Shown: positions 54,389 to 63,371, numbered from the stretch's first letter. The stretch is 64,000 nucleotides of DNA from Opitutus terrae PB90-1 (GCF_000019965.1 NC_010571.1:3481001-3545000), one strand, 5' to 3'. Numbers and translations are program-made. Notes: generated by a model not told the origin, from the sequence alone.

Positions 54389-55359
54389 TCGGGCGCTGGG
54401 TATTTGCCGGCGGCGATCTGCAGCCATCGGGCTGCTTTCCAGCCGATCAGCCGCCGCGCAAGGCGAAAGCTGGAGCCCCCTTGTGGAGGGCGCGGACATC
54501 CGCCCAACGCTGCAATCCGTTGCTCAAGCTGCCGCACGAGGTTCGGCGCACTCGGGTACATCGAGTAGGCGAGTTCCTGCAACACAGCAGCCGCCGCGCG
54601 TCGCGTGCGCGCCGAATTTTCGGCGGCAAGTAGGTAGTCGGTGCCCAAGGTCAACGAGCGCGCGGCCGACGCCCACGCAGCCCCCGATTTCTGCCCCGAC
54701 AGACTGTCTGGCATGCCCGAGCGGTAATACAGCCGCGCAGCCGGCGTGAACACCACGCCACTGCTGGCCAGAACTACACGGGCAAAGAACTCGAAGTCGT
54801 TGACCAGCGATAACCGCTCGTCCCAGCCGCCGGTCCGCGCCAGAAGCGCGTGCGGAACTAGAAATTGTCCGCACTGCATCATCGGCTGGCCGTCATCCCA
54901 GATTTCAACCAACCAGTCGATCGGTCCAGCATCGTGCCACCCGGGACGGCGCCGGAATTGCGCTTCTTTAGGTTCGGTGTGAAAGCGAGCCCACTCGCCG
55001 TACGCCACCAGCCCGGGCCGGTCCTGCAACGCGGCTACCTGGACGGCGATGGCGTTCGGCGAGAGCAGATCGTCTGAGTCGAGAAACTTGATGAACTCGC
55101 CCTTGGCTGCGGCGAGGCCGCGATTGAGCGCGGCACATTGTCCGCGGTTGCTTTGCGTAATGATCTGAATGCCACGGAATTGGCTATAATGTGCGAGGAT
55201 CGCAGGGGTCCCGTCCGTAGAACCGTCGTCCACGACAATGATCTCAATGTGGGGCCACGTCTGGCCGGCGACCGAGTCGAGCGCGGCAACGACGTGAATG
55301 GCGGCGTTGTAGGCTGCCATGACGACGGAGACGAGCGGGCCAGAGGGCACGGCGGACAT
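54385..55359 (-). CDS. GT2 glycosyltransferase
   Basis: A 324-aa GT-A enzyme beginning MSAVPSGPLVSVVMAAYNA, with IIVVDDGSTDGT, NRGQCAALNRGLAAAKGE and the metal-binding FLDSDDLLSP. GGWDERLSLVNDFEFFAR is the ED-type acceptor motif. The ATG at 55359 shares its first base with the last base of the stop of the broken methyltransferase gene (TGATG), so the original coupling partner is now a pseudogene. Confidence 0.92.
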   Translation of the reverse strand: MSAVPSGPLVSVVMAAYNAAIHVVAALDSVAGQTWPHIEIIVVDDGSTDGTPAILAHYSQFRGIQIITQSNRGQCAALNRGLAAAKGEFIKFLDSDDLLSPNAIAVQVAALQDRPGLVAYGEWARFHTEPKEAQFRRRPGWHDAGPIDWLVEIWDDGQPMMQCGQFLVPHALLARTGGWDERLSLVNDFEFFARVVLASSGVVFTPAARLYYRSGMPDSLSGQKSGAAWASAARSLTLGTDYLLAAENSARTRRAAAAVLQELAYSMYPSAPNLVRQLEQRIAALGGCPRPPQGGSSFRLARRLIGWKAARWLQIAAGKYPAPE

Positions 55360-56115
55360 CAGTTCTTTTTGCGGATGAAGCAAAGCGCGTCTTCGGTGTC
55401 GTCGATCATGGGCCCGATGGAGTCGTGGAGCCGTACTTCAGCGATCGTGGAAGCGAGCCCAGGCAGTCTCGGCCGGGATAGATGAAGGGATGAGTTGCCC
55501 GGTCGCGCGGAATTGCCGGAAGAGATCACGAGTCTTGATCGCGGTGGATCTTTTGAGCGAGGGATCCTGCCATTGACAGTGCTCGATGATGTAGAAACCG
55601 CCGGGATTAAGGTGCGGAAACAGTCCGAGAAGGCGATCTGCCGGTGGTGCAAGAGATGGCTGCCATCATCGATCAGGATATCGATGCCGGGTGGACGTGC
55701 GGCAGTAAGTTGACGGAGGCCTGGGGATTGGCCATGTCGCATTGGAGGATCCTGATCCTAGGAGCCTGCACCGCGGGAAAATCATCGATATCGATTCAGA
55801 TGATACGGCATTTCGGAAGTACTGGCGCCACGCCTCCAACGAGGGCGCGGAAGTCGCCTCAGCGCGGCTCAACCCTTCAGCTCCCGCGGTCGGTCGCCGG
55901 CGATCGCGGTCCGGCCGGAGTAGACCGATTTCAACGAACGTGATTGGCGCGGCGCAGCGGCTGAAACAGACGATGGTTGAGTCTGGTATAGTAGTGCCGC
56001 CCGCGTAGCCCCAGCCCTTGTCCGAGCCGGCCTGATTCCTCAGGTGAGTCAGATCGTCAAGGCGACGCACATGAAAACCTGCGCGATTGATAAGCTGATG
56101 AAGCAGGTGACTCAT
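55359..56115 (-). pseudogene. SAM-dependent methyltransferase gene broken by multiple frameshifts
   Basis: About 252 codons of a methyltransferase are readable only by moving between frames. In order: GSDKGWGYAG in the first frame; HYYTRLNHRLFQPLR in a second; then first-frame ITFVEIGLL and SAPSLEAWRQYF; second-frame IDIDDFPAVQ and QCDMANPQASVNLL (with an in-frame TGA shortly before IDIDD); third-frame GIDILIDDGSHLLHHRQIAF; first-frame LFPHLNPGGFYIIEHC; and a third-frame C-terminus IAEVRLHDS. That is at least six shifts. The start still overlaps the upstream stop (ATGA at 56112-56115) and the stop still overlaps the downstream start (TGATG at 55359), so decay is recent or the sequence is locally wrong. 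The function would have been methylation of a sugar or intermediate. Confidence 0.85.
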
Positions 56116-56921
56116 GACTCTAGGAGATACTTTCGCTTGAGTCGTTCGAAGAGGCAGAGCGGATGGTAAGCGGCGTCTTTGTCCATGCCCAACGAGCGCC
56201 AGATTTCGTTGTGGAGATGGATCGCGAGCGAACCTCGGCGGAGATAGCCCGCCCGGAAATCCTTCCGCCTCATCTGCCAGTAAAGGAACCGGAGACACCG
56301 CAACTGATCTTTTACGAGCTTGAGCGAGCCGGTGATCGCCACGCGGTGAATCTGGCGCCAAGGATAGGGCGAGAACACCCACCACGGCGCCATGTGACGG
56401 TGGAGGTTTTTCTCCCGCACCAAGCGTTGAACGAGGAAAGGACCGGTGTCGCCGAAGTTGCAGGTGCCGGTATCGATAATGCGTTCCGCTTCGTCGCAAA
56501 GCCAGACGAGCGCAGGATGCCCGGGCGGCGCATACAATGCGCAGTTGTTGGCGCACTCACCCCATTCCCCCTCGAAAGTGGAAGCCATCCACAAATCGTC
56601 GGGCGTGGGAATCGGACGCAAAGCGACGAAATCCATGTCGAACCACCAACCACCTTTTTTTCGGAGCAGGTGATAGCGGAACAGGTCGGAAAAACCCGCG
56701 TGGCTACCTTTGCCGAAACCCTCCTTGTAAGCGAAGACCGCGCTTTCCGGCAGGATCTCTCGGCCATCGCGTTGTTGCACGCCTTCCGGTACCCCCTCGA
56801 CCGTTTGATACGTGTAGAGGTGCACCTGACGGCCGTGGGCCAGAAAGGAGCGGAGGCACAACTGTTCGAGTGTGGAGAGCCGGCATCCCATCCAGAGAAA
56901 CTGGACAATCGGGCGGGTCAT
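56112..56921 (-). CDS. GT32-like glycosyltransferase (capsular polysaccharide synthesis type)
   Basis: A 269-aa protein opening MTRPIVQFLWMGCRLSTLEQ, with GFSDLFRYHLLRKKGGWWFDMD, the DxD-containing block shared by GT32 enzymes (OCH1/alpha-1,4-galactosyltransferase type). LYAPPGHPALVWLCDEA and GDTGPFLVQRLV follow. It probably adds a galactose- or mannose-like residue. The ATG at 56921 overlaps the upstream stop as ATGA. An A7 run in the coding strand encodes RKK at the key GGWW motif. Confidence 0.82.
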   Translation of the reverse strand: MTRPIVQFLWMGCRLSTLEQLCLRSFLAHGRQVHLYTYQTVEGVPEGVQQRDGREILPESAVFAYKEGFGKGSHAGFSDLFRYHLLRKKGGWWFDMDFVALRPIPTPDDLWMASTFEGEWGECANNCALYAPPGHPALVWLCDEAERIIDTGTCNFGDTGPFLVQRLVREKNLHRHMAPWWVFSPYPWRQIHRVAITGSLKLVKDQLRCLRFLYWQMRRKDFRAGYLRRGSLAIHLHNEIWRSLGMDKDAAYHPLCLFERLKRKYLLES

Positions 56922-58798
56922 GAACCAAACACGCGTTGCCAATTGTGGCGGAAGTACCAGCGCTTTGATCCGGCGGTGTAGTGGTGCATCACCGCGCGGC
57001 ATTCCATGACTTCAGGTGGATGCGGAAAGACCACGTAGTCTTCGGGCGGCAGCACAACGCAATCCGCACCCGCTAGGAGCATGGCAGTGAGCGCCTGCTC
57101 CTGGAAGTAATGCGGTCCGCGGCGTTGCAGCGCGTCGCACCAGTGTTCCAAGCGTTCCCAATCGATCGTGTCGCTACGAAGTCCGAGCGTTCCGGTGTTA
57201 ACTCTTTCGGGAAGAGTCCGGCCGGCCAGACAAGCCAACTCCTCGAGCGGATACCCATAGGCATTCATGACGTCCTCGCCGCGCAGCGGTCGTTCCGGTC
57301 GATCCAGCCAGTCGAGCAGAACGTCCGGCCGGCGGAAGAACAAGAGATCTGAATCGAGCAGCAAGCGCCAACCATGGAGTCCGGCATGCACGTCCGTCAG
57401 TTTGCGCAGGAGCACAAAATTCTCCCGTCGAGCACGCAGGGCGGGAAAACGTTTTACCGGCAGCACCTCGTCGAGTCGGGCCATGGTTTCGGCGAGAGGA
57501 ATGAACCGCGCTTGCGGGAACGTGCGTCGCAGCGACGCGATGGCCGTCTCATCAGTGGTACCGTCATCGATGATCAGCGGGCGCACCGGCCGTTCGGCGG
57601 TACGGGCGAGGGTCCACAGGCAAAACGCGGTCTGGTACCAGAATTGTCGGCCGGTAAGAAGGGTGACATCGATGGGCGAGCTTCCGGTCGCAGACGGCGG
57701 AGGAAGCGTGCTGGCGGCAGACATCATGGCGCGTCGGCCTCGCTCGGTGCGACGTCTTCCCAGCGGGCCGCCGTCGCGCCAGGAACCGCGCACCCATCCC
57801 ATCGGCTGATGGTAGAGCAGATAAACGGCGCGACCCGCTCCCACGGCTTTTAGCATACGAGCCCTCTGCAAGTTCCAGATCGACGCGCGGCCATCGAACT
57901 GACCGCAGTCTCCGCGCCAGAGGATGTGCTCCGCCGGCCCGCGCCACGCGCGGCGATTGAACCAGGCGCGGGCTTTCCGCAGCGGTACGCCCCAGCGCGG
58001 AATCGGTCTCCAGGGTCTGATGCCGTGCACATCAAGTACTCGCACGAAGTCGCGAGACGTCGACTCCCCGATGCGCCCTTGGTACTCAGCCGTGAGCCGG
58101 CGTGGAGGAATGAGGTGGATCAGGCGGAGTGCGGGGAGGTAACTCAGCTTCCATCCCGCCGCGAGCAAGGTCAGGTTAATGTCGTTGTCTTCGCCGGACG
58201 TAAGCTGCGCGCCGTGGCGACCGAATCGGGCCCGTCGCGAATCGTGCTCCACCGCCACAGCCCATGCCAGCATCGCCGAACGGCGAATGACCAACCCTGC
58301 GCCTAGCGGCGCGGACGACGGATAAAATCTCGGTTCCATGGTGGTCCAGCGGCTGTCAATCCGCTCGTCGCCCAGGTCACGGCAGCCCAGTGGAGCGAGT
58401 CCCGAGTGATACCATCGAGGCAGAGCGCTCTCATATTCGGGAATGGATTTGCCGCCGGCCGCCCCGAGCTTTGCGTCCGCGGCAAATGCCGTCAGCGCCT
58501 GCTCGAGGTAGTCCGGCGCGAGGACGTTGTCATCGTCCGCCCAAATGAGGATTTCGCCGCGCGAAGCGGCTAGCCCGGCACACCGCGCAGGAGTCAGCCC
58601 GAGCATAGGCGCGGCAATGATCCGGCCGTGCGGGTGCCAGTTGGTGAGGTCGCTGGCCAGCGGTGGCGAGCTGCAGTTGTCCACCAGCAGGAATTCCCAT
58701 TCGCCGGGGGGCAGCGTTTGCCTGCGGATGGCCGCGATGACGCGCTCCAAGTAGTCGGTCCGCGGGTTGTGCGTGGCGATGATGATACTGGCCTTCAC
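56918..58798 (-). CDS. Two-domain ORF: GT2 glycosyltransferase joined to a GT8-like glycosyltransferase
   Basis: The 626-residue frame has two domains. Residues about 1-330 are a GT2 enzyme (KASIIIATHNPRTDYLERV, LVDNCSSPP, IWADDDNVLAPDYL, then GEDNDINLTLLAAGWKL). Residues about 360-626 begin MSAASTLPPPSATG and hold IDVTLLTGRQFWYQTAFCLW, LLLDSDLLFFRRPD and NTGTLGLRS, a GT8-like fold. The linker RRRTERGRRA is unlike either domain and uses rare Arg codons. In the next frame the same bases read ARWEDVAPSEADAP followed by a TGA that overlaps an ATG (TGATG at 57722-57726). Thus this may be two adjacent genes fused by a one-base change. GTG at 58798 overlaps the upstream stop as GTGA. Confidence 0.82.
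   Translation of the reverse strand: MKASIIIATHNPRTDYLERVIAAIRRQTLPPGEWEFLLVDNCSSPPLASDLTNWHPHGRIIAAPMLGLTPARCAGLAASRGEILIWADDDNVLAPDYLEQALTAFAADAKLGAAGGKSIPEYESALPRWYHSGLAPLGCRDLGDERIDSRWTTMEPRFYPSSAPLGAGLVIRRSAMLAWAVAVEHDSRRARFGRHGAQLTSGEDNDINLTLLAAGWKLSYLPALRLIHLIPPRRLTAEYQGRIGESTSRDFVRVLDVHGIRPWRPIPRWGVPLRKARAWFNRRAWRGPAEHILWRGDCGQFDGRASIWNLQRARMLKAVGAGRAVYLLYHQPMGWVRGSWRDGGPLGRRRTERGRRAMMSAASTLPPPSATGSSPIDVTLLTGRQFWYQTAFCLWTLARTAERPVRPLIIDDGTTDETAIASLRRTFPQARFIPLAETMARLDEVLPVKRFPALRARRENFVLLRKLTDVHAGLHGWRLLLDSDLLFFRRPDVLLDWLDRPERPLRGEDVMNAYGYPLEELACLAGRTLPERVNTGTLGLRSDTIDWERLEHWCDALQRRGPHYFQEQALTAMLLAGADCVVLPPEDYVVFPHPPEVMECRAVMHHYTAGSKRWYFRHNWQRVFGS
57722..57760 (-). other. Candidate frameshift junction fusing two glycosyltransferase genes
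   Basis: If the upstream gene is read in the alternate frame through this stretch it ends in DVAPSEADAP-stop, with the TGA overlapping an ATG for the downstream domain, matching the TGATG junctions used elsewhere in the operon. From 58798 to that TGA is 1,075 nt, one more than a multiple of three, as expected for a single-base insertion. Confidence 0.5.
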
Positions 58799-60063
58799 GC
58801 GAGGGAGGGAGCCACGTTGATCGACCGGCGCCGGTGGGCTGCGGCTTTCGCCCTTTCGTAGCCGGCGCGTTGCAATGGGTAAACTCGCGCGGGGGATAGC
58901 AACGCCTGCACACGCGCGCGGCCCGCCGAACCGAGGCTTGCCACGCGCAAGGTCGACTGGGCCAACTCAACGACGGCGTCGGCGATCGCCCGACTCGAGC
59001 GGGGCCTTACCAGAAGCCCGCTGATTCCCGGCTCGATCACCTCTGCCATGCCGCCGGCCGACGAGGCTATGACCGCGCGGCCTGAGGCCATCGCTTCCCA
59101 GCAGGCGAACGGGAAATTTTCCCAGCGACTCGGCAGAACCAGGACGTCGCACTGCGCGAGTTCGGCAGGGATGTCCCGCGGTGCAACCGCGCCCGTGAAA
59201 TGCAGCCGGGAGCGGAAGGCGTGGAGCCGGCGCTCCATCCACTGCCGCATATCGCCGCCGTGGTAAGACCAGGATGGACCGATGAAGCGGAAACTCAGAT
59301 GCGGCGCAGAGCGGAGGATGGTGGGAATTGCGCGAGCCATCTCGACTACGCCTTTGCGAGGCTCGAGTCGGCCTAAGAAACCGATGGTGCGGGTCTGTGT
59401 CGGAACCGGCAGGTCCAGCAAAGCCGAAGGCGGCTCGAACGGCAGCGGGAATGTATGAACCCGAGCCGGATCGAGCGTCCACTCGCGCATGAGTAGTTCC
59501 GCGATCGCCCGGCTGGGGGCGGCGATCTCGTCGGCGAGCAGTGCTCCTCGGCGCTCGGCGTCGTCTGCTGGAGCGTAGACCGGCGGACGAACTCGCTGCC
59601 AGCGACCGCGCCGCAGCGCGCCAAGGATAACCCGCAGCTGCTGCCGGCGCGTGGGCGGTTCGTAGCCTATCCGATTCACCCAGTAAGTCGGCGTATGCAG
59701 TTTCACTACGCGGGCAAGCTCAGGCAGCGCTTCGAAGGCCGGCAGTCCTTCTGGTCCGATCTCCGGTGCCTCCACCACGTCGAAGGCGTGGCGCGCGTGT
59801 TCCGTGCGTAGAACCGGTACGAGAGCGAAGGCAAACTCGGGCCGAGCCGTGGCGGCGATGCGATGCACGGTGACCCGGGGCATCGGGTGCTCCACGGAGT
59901 CCGATACACCCGCGGCAAAGACTACGACGTCGTCGCCGGCCTCGGCCAGCATGCGGCTGGCTTGCCACGCGTACGTGCCGATACCGCCGATCGCCACCGC
60001 CGGCGGATACTCAAAACTGATCAGCGCGAGACGCATGCTCGATGGTGCCGGCCCAAGGTCCAT
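58795..60063 (-). CDS. GT4 glycosyltransferase
   Basis: A 422-aa GT-B enzyme. After a short N-terminal extension, MRLALISFEYPPAVAIGGIG forms the donor-loop start. TPTYWVNRIGYEPPTRRQQ, GFLGRLEPRKGVVEMARA and FTGAVAPRDIPAELAQCDVL are visible, and SRWENFPFACWEAMASGRAVI is the E-x7-E region. ATG 60063 is preceded by an AAGG-type ribosome-binding site seven bases away; ATG 60036 is the alternative and would begin exactly at the conserved domain. Its 5' end overlaps the small ORF at 60021-60380, and its stop overlaps the next gene as GTGA. Confidence 0.9.
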   Translation of the reverse strand: MDLGPAPSSMRLALISFEYPPAVAIGGIGTYAWQASRMLAEAGDDVVVFAAGVSDSVEHPMPRVTVHRIAATARPEFAFALVPVLRTEHARHAFDVVEAPEIGPEGLPAFEALPELARVVKLHTPTYWVNRIGYEPPTRRQQLRVILGALRRGRWQRVRPPVYAPADDAERRGALLADEIAAPSRAIAELLMREWTLDPARVHTFPLPFEPPSALLDLPVPTQTRTIGFLGRLEPRKGVVEMARAIPTILRSAPHLSFRFIGPSWSYHGGDMRQWMERRLHAFRSRLHFTGAVAPRDIPAELAQCDVLVLPSRWENFPFACWEAMASGRAVIASSAGGMAEVIEPGISGLLVRPRSSRAIADAVVELAQSTLRVASLGSAGRARVQALLSPARVYPLQRAGYERAKAAAHRRRSINVAPSLA

Positions 60064-60380
60064 CGCGTCACCTTCAAATGACGAGCCGCGCGGGGGCGGA
60101 GGCAACGCACGAAATGTTCCGGTCGCCGCAACCGGTCTATCGCCGCCTCGGCATAGCCACGTTGCCGCGCCGCCTCGAGTTCATCGCATGAACCGCTCTC
60201 GTGATGACTCCGCGCGGAAAGAGCAAAGTTGTAGATGGTCTCAAACGAGGGGCGATGCCCCCTCACTGCGCCACCGTAGGTTGAGGTGCGCCGGCCAGCT
60301 CCAATGACTAGCACCCAGGCAGGTTCTTGCGAGAGCGTCATGGATTGGTCATGTGCCCAATCACCGTACCGGTTGCTCAC
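60021..60380 (-). CDS. Small hypothetical protein within the glycosyltransferase operon
   Basis: 119 codons from a GTG at 60380 that overlaps the stop of the upstream GT2 gene as GTGA, the junction type used repeatedly here. I recognise no family. The second half (DELEAARQRGYAEAAIDRLR and RPEHFVRCLRP) is strongly amphipathic and looks like the helical tail of a larger enzyme, so this could be the remnant of a gene that lost its middle. Its last 43 bases overlap the start region of the next GT4 gene. Apart from this frame, the 313-bp stretch 60064-60376 holds nothing identifiable. Confidence 0.5.
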   Translation of the reverse strand: MSNRYGDWAHDQSMTLSQEPAWVLVIGAGRRTSTYGGAVRGHRPSFETIYNFALSARSHHESGSCDELEAARQRGYAEAAIDRLRRPEHFVRCLRPRAARHLKVTRWTLGRHHRACVSR

Positions 60381-61288
60381 AGCGGCCGCTGCTCCAGCCA
60401 CCGAAGTCGAGCCCGCAGCGCGTAATACACGCGTTTGCCGAGGCAGAGGGGAATGAGCGCGCGCCAATGGCGGAGCGCCACGGGAAAATAGCGCAAGGCT
60501 CGGCCGAAATGCCGCCAGGCCGTGCGGCGATCGCCGCGTTGCCAACGCGGGTGACACAGCCGAATAAATCCGCGCGCATATCCCGCCGGCCATTTCCATC
60601 GAAGTTCGGGCAAGCGCATCTCGAGGAGCCGCTCCTCCACTTTCCACCTGCGGTCACCCGTCTGCTGGCTCAGCGAGGCCGGATTCGCGCGGTAAAGATA
60701 TAGGCAGCACTCCAGCTGGATGATCTCGTAGCGTCGCGCAATTCGGAGCCAGTAATCCCAATCTTCCACCAGCTCCAGGATTGGATCATAGCCGCCGACC
60801 GTCTCCAGCACTTTCCTCCGGTAGGCGAAGCATGCGTTCACGACATTGAAATGGCACAGCGATTCTGGCGAGCCGCTGGGATAGCGAACGACGACGGCAC
60901 CCGATTCGTCGATGATATCCTGCGCTGCATACACCATCATCGCTTCGCGATGCTCCATGAGCGCGGACACCATCTCCTCCAGCGCGTTGGGCAGGTAGAG
61001 GTTGTCGTCGGATGTCCAGGTGAGAATCTCGCCGCGGGACGCCGCGAACCCCACATTCAACGATGCGGGCAGCCGGAGGTTGGCGGGGTTCCGTAACACC
61101 CTCATCCGGGGCTCGCGCGCGGCGAACGAATCAAGCATCGCGGCCGTGCCGTCAGTCGAACAGTCGTCGACGGCAATCAGCTCCCAGTTCTGGTAAGTCT
61201 GGTCGAGGCAACTTCGAACTGATTCGCGCAAGTAGCGTTCGCCATTGTGCACCGGCAGAACGATGGAAACGAGTGGCCGCTGCTGCAT
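60377..61288 (-). CDS. GT2 glycosyltransferase
   Basis: A 303-aa GT-A enzyme beginning MQQRPLVSIVLPVHNGERYL. IAVDDCSTDGTAAML, PASLNVGFAASRGEILTWTSDDN and VGGYDPILELVEDWDYWLRI are classical GT2 motifs, with the DDN metal site and the ED acceptor base. The C-terminal ~60 residues are Arg/Trp-rich and could contact the membrane. ATG 61288 overlaps the wecB stop as TGATG; the stop overlaps the small ORF as GTGA. Confidence 0.93.
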   Translation of the reverse strand: MQQRPLVSIVLPVHNGERYLRESVRSCLDQTYQNWELIAVDDCSTDGTAAMLDSFAAREPRMRVLRNPANLRLPASLNVGFAASRGEILTWTSDDNLYLPNALEEMVSALMEHREAMMVYAAQDIIDESGAVVVRYPSGSPESLCHFNVVNACFAYRRKVLETVGGYDPILELVEDWDYWLRIARRYEIIQLECCLYLYRANPASLSQQTGDRRWKVEERLLEMRLPELRWKWPAGYARGFIRLCHPRWQRGDRRTAWRHFGRALRYFPVALRHWRALIPLCLGKRVYYALRARLRWLEQRPL

Positions 61289-62433
61289 CACGAGGTGCGG
61301 GCACGCAGGATCTCGACAATCCGCTGTGCGGCGTGACCGTCGCCATAGGGGCTGGCGCCGAGCGCGGTGCGGAGAGTGGAACGACCGCTGAGAATGGCCG
61401 TGCTCTCCGCGACGATCCGCGGACGGGCCGTTCCGACAAGTTTCGCCACGCCCGCATCGATGCCCTCCGGGCGCTCGGTGGTGTCGCGCATCACAAGTAC
61501 AGGCACGCCCAAGCTGGGCGCCTCTTCCTGCACGCCACCCGAGTCGGTCAGCACCAGGCTGGCCCGTTTCATCAGATGAACCATTGTGAAATAATCGACA
61601 GGCTCGATGAGATGCACATTGGCCAAGTCCGACAGAGTATCGCCCACGGGACGCCGTACGTTGGGATTGAGATGCATCGGGTAAAGGAAATGCACTCCCT
61701 CCTCGGCGTGGATTTGCGCCAGTTCTCGAATGGCCTCGCACAACTCGCGAAAAGGGGCGCCAAAACTTTCCCTCCGATGTGCGGTGATCAGGACCATGCG
61801 AGCCGAAGAGGGCAGGGGCGGCAGGGAGTGGGCGGACCAATCGAATGGCCGGCTCGCCACCTCGAGGAGCGCATCGATCACCGTATTGCCGGTTACGAAA
61901 ATGTGCTCTGGCGCGCAGCCCTCGCGTCGAAGGTTGTCAGCCGCCGCGGCGGTCGGGGCGAAATACGCATCCGCCACCAGGTCCGCAACGCGTCGATTGG
62001 TTTCTTCCGGGAAGGGCCGCCATTTGTCTCCGCTGCGCAACCCGGCTTCGACGTGTCCGAAGGGAATCCGCCGGTAGTGACAGAGTAAGGATGTTACGAG
62101 TACCGTCGTCGTGTCGCCCTGAGCCAGCACCCAGTCCGGACTGAATTCGTCCAGCACGCGATCCAGCGATTCGAAGAGTCTGGCGGTGAGTTGGGCGAGG
62201 GACTGATCGGCACGCATCAACTGCAAATCCTGGTCTGGGGTGATCCCGAAGAGCTGCAGCGCTTGATCCAGCATCTCGCGGTGCTGTCCGGTCGATACGA
62301 CCACGCTCTGAAAAGCGTCCGACTGATGCCGCAGCCGGCTGATGACTGGCGCCATTTTGATGGCTTCCGGCCGAGTTCCCACCACGGACAACACCACAGG
62401 TCGCCGCTGAACGGAAGATGGCGATGAACCCAT
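61288..62433 (-). CDS. wecB: UDP-N-acetylglucosamine 2-epimerase (non-hydrolysing)
   Basis: Interconverts UDP-GlcNAc and UDP-ManNAc in the cytoplasm, supplying a precursor for ManNAc-containing glycans. The 381-aa GT-B-like protein has SVVGTRPEAIKMAPVI, TGQHREMLDQAL, AQGDTTTVL, HVEAGLRSGDKWRPFPEE, TAHRRESFG and DSGGVQEEAPSLGVPVLVMR, all WecB signatures including the catalytic Asp/Glu/His region. An AGGA sits eight bases before the ATG. No wecC (UDP-ManNAc dehydrogenase) is adjacent. It follows the methyltransferase gene by 76 bp. Confidence 0.95.
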   Translation of the reverse strand: MGSSPSSVQRRPVVLSVVGTRPEAIKMAPVISRLRHQSDAFQSVVVSTGQHREMLDQALQLFGITPDQDLQLMRADQSLAQLTARLFESLDRVLDEFSPDWVLAQGDTTTVLVTSLLCHYRRIPFGHVEAGLRSGDKWRPFPEETNRRVADLVADAYFAPTAAAADNLRREGCAPEHIFVTGNTVIDALLEVASRPFDWSAHSLPPLPSSARMVLITAHRRESFGAPFRELCEAIRELAQIHAEEGVHFLYPMHLNPNVRRPVGDTLSDLANVHLIEPVDYFTMVHLMKRASLVLTDSGGVQEEAPSLGVPVLVMRDTTERPEGIDAGVAKLVGTARPRIVAESTAILSGRSTLRTALGASPYGDGHAAQRIVEILRARTS

Positions 62434-62509
62434 ACCTAAGTCCTATTCGTTAGGATGAACCGGCGCCGGCGGGCCGCGCGTGCAGACAGAACCAAGGCGG
62501 GCGCAGGCA

Positions 62510-63337
62510 TTACGGTCCGGGCTCTCCTATCGTGGCGAGGAGATAACCTTGTGTGCGACGCAGCGGATCGTCCGCCGGCACGGCGTGCCACCAGCGGTGA
62601 ACCTCAGGTGCGAGCTCCGGGTCGACCATGTGCATAAAATTGAGAGCGGCGTCGGGCCATAACGTGTATTCAACAATCCGTTGCAAACCGGCGCGCTCGA
62701 ACACGCTGCACAAGCTTTGCCGCGGAAGCTCGCGGCCGTACGGCCAAGAGCCGTTCTGCTCGGAAACCCATTTCCCCCAACGATAGAACACGGAACCGGC
62801 GAACGGCACAAACGAGACCACGCGTTTCCGACTGACCCGCGCCATTTCGCGGAGAATGGGCACCAGTTCATCGTCTTGCCAGTGCTCGAGCACGCCGCTA
62901 CTCCAGGTGATGTCCACGGATTTGTCGGCCCAGGGGAGCGGCTGGGTGAGGTCGGCCAGCCGGTTTAGTGGTGCGGACAGCCCCGACGCGGCAAACAGTC
63001 TTTGCGCCCTTTCCAGGATTGCGGGGCTAAAGTCAGCGAGCTGGACAATGCGGTCGGCGACCCCGAGTTCAGCCGAAATACTCGCACTGCCGCAGCCGGT
63101 TTCGAGCATCACATCGCCGGGAACGCTGAGCTGCACCAAGGCCTGTGCAACCGGTGACTCCACCTTGACCACCGGTGTGACCGGCGCGGCGTAGAGTACC
63201 TGCCATTCGTCAGGGCTATTTGGCCGATCGAGTTGACGCCGCCGCGCCTCGGCCTGCAAGCGTTGCCGGAGGAGCCGAGCCCACCGCTCACCGCGAGCGA
63301 GTAATCGAATGATGATATGCCGGAGGGATGTGCTCAT
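62510..63337 (-). CDS. SAM-dependent class I methyltransferase
   Basis: A 275-aa protein. The glycine-rich SAM site is MLETGCGSASISAELG, followed by QLADFSPAILERAQR (acidic loop) and DITWSSGVLEHWQDDEL (motif IV). It lacks a transmembrane segment. It is transcribed directly after the Wzt-type ATPase gene (34 bp), an arrangement reminiscent of O-antigen systems in which a methyl cap at the non-reducing end stops chain growth and is read by Wzt; this role is inference. It is intact, unlike the second methyltransferase of the locus. Confidence 0.88.
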   Translation of the reverse strand: MSTSLRHIIIRLLARGERWARLLRQRLQAEARRRQLDRPNSPDEWQVLYAAPVTPVVKVESPVAQALVQLSVPGDVMLETGCGSASISAELGVADRIVQLADFSPAILERAQRLFAASGLSAPLNRLADLTQPLPWADKSVDITWSSGVLEHWQDDELVPILREMARVSRKRVVSFVPFAGSVFYRWGKWVSEQNGSWPYGRELPRQSLCSVFERAGLQRIVEYTLWPDAALNFMHMVDPELAPEVHRWWHAVPADDPLRRTQGYLLATIGEPGP

Positions 63338-63371
63338 CTGCAGAAGTTGTGAACTTTAAGCACGGCCACCT

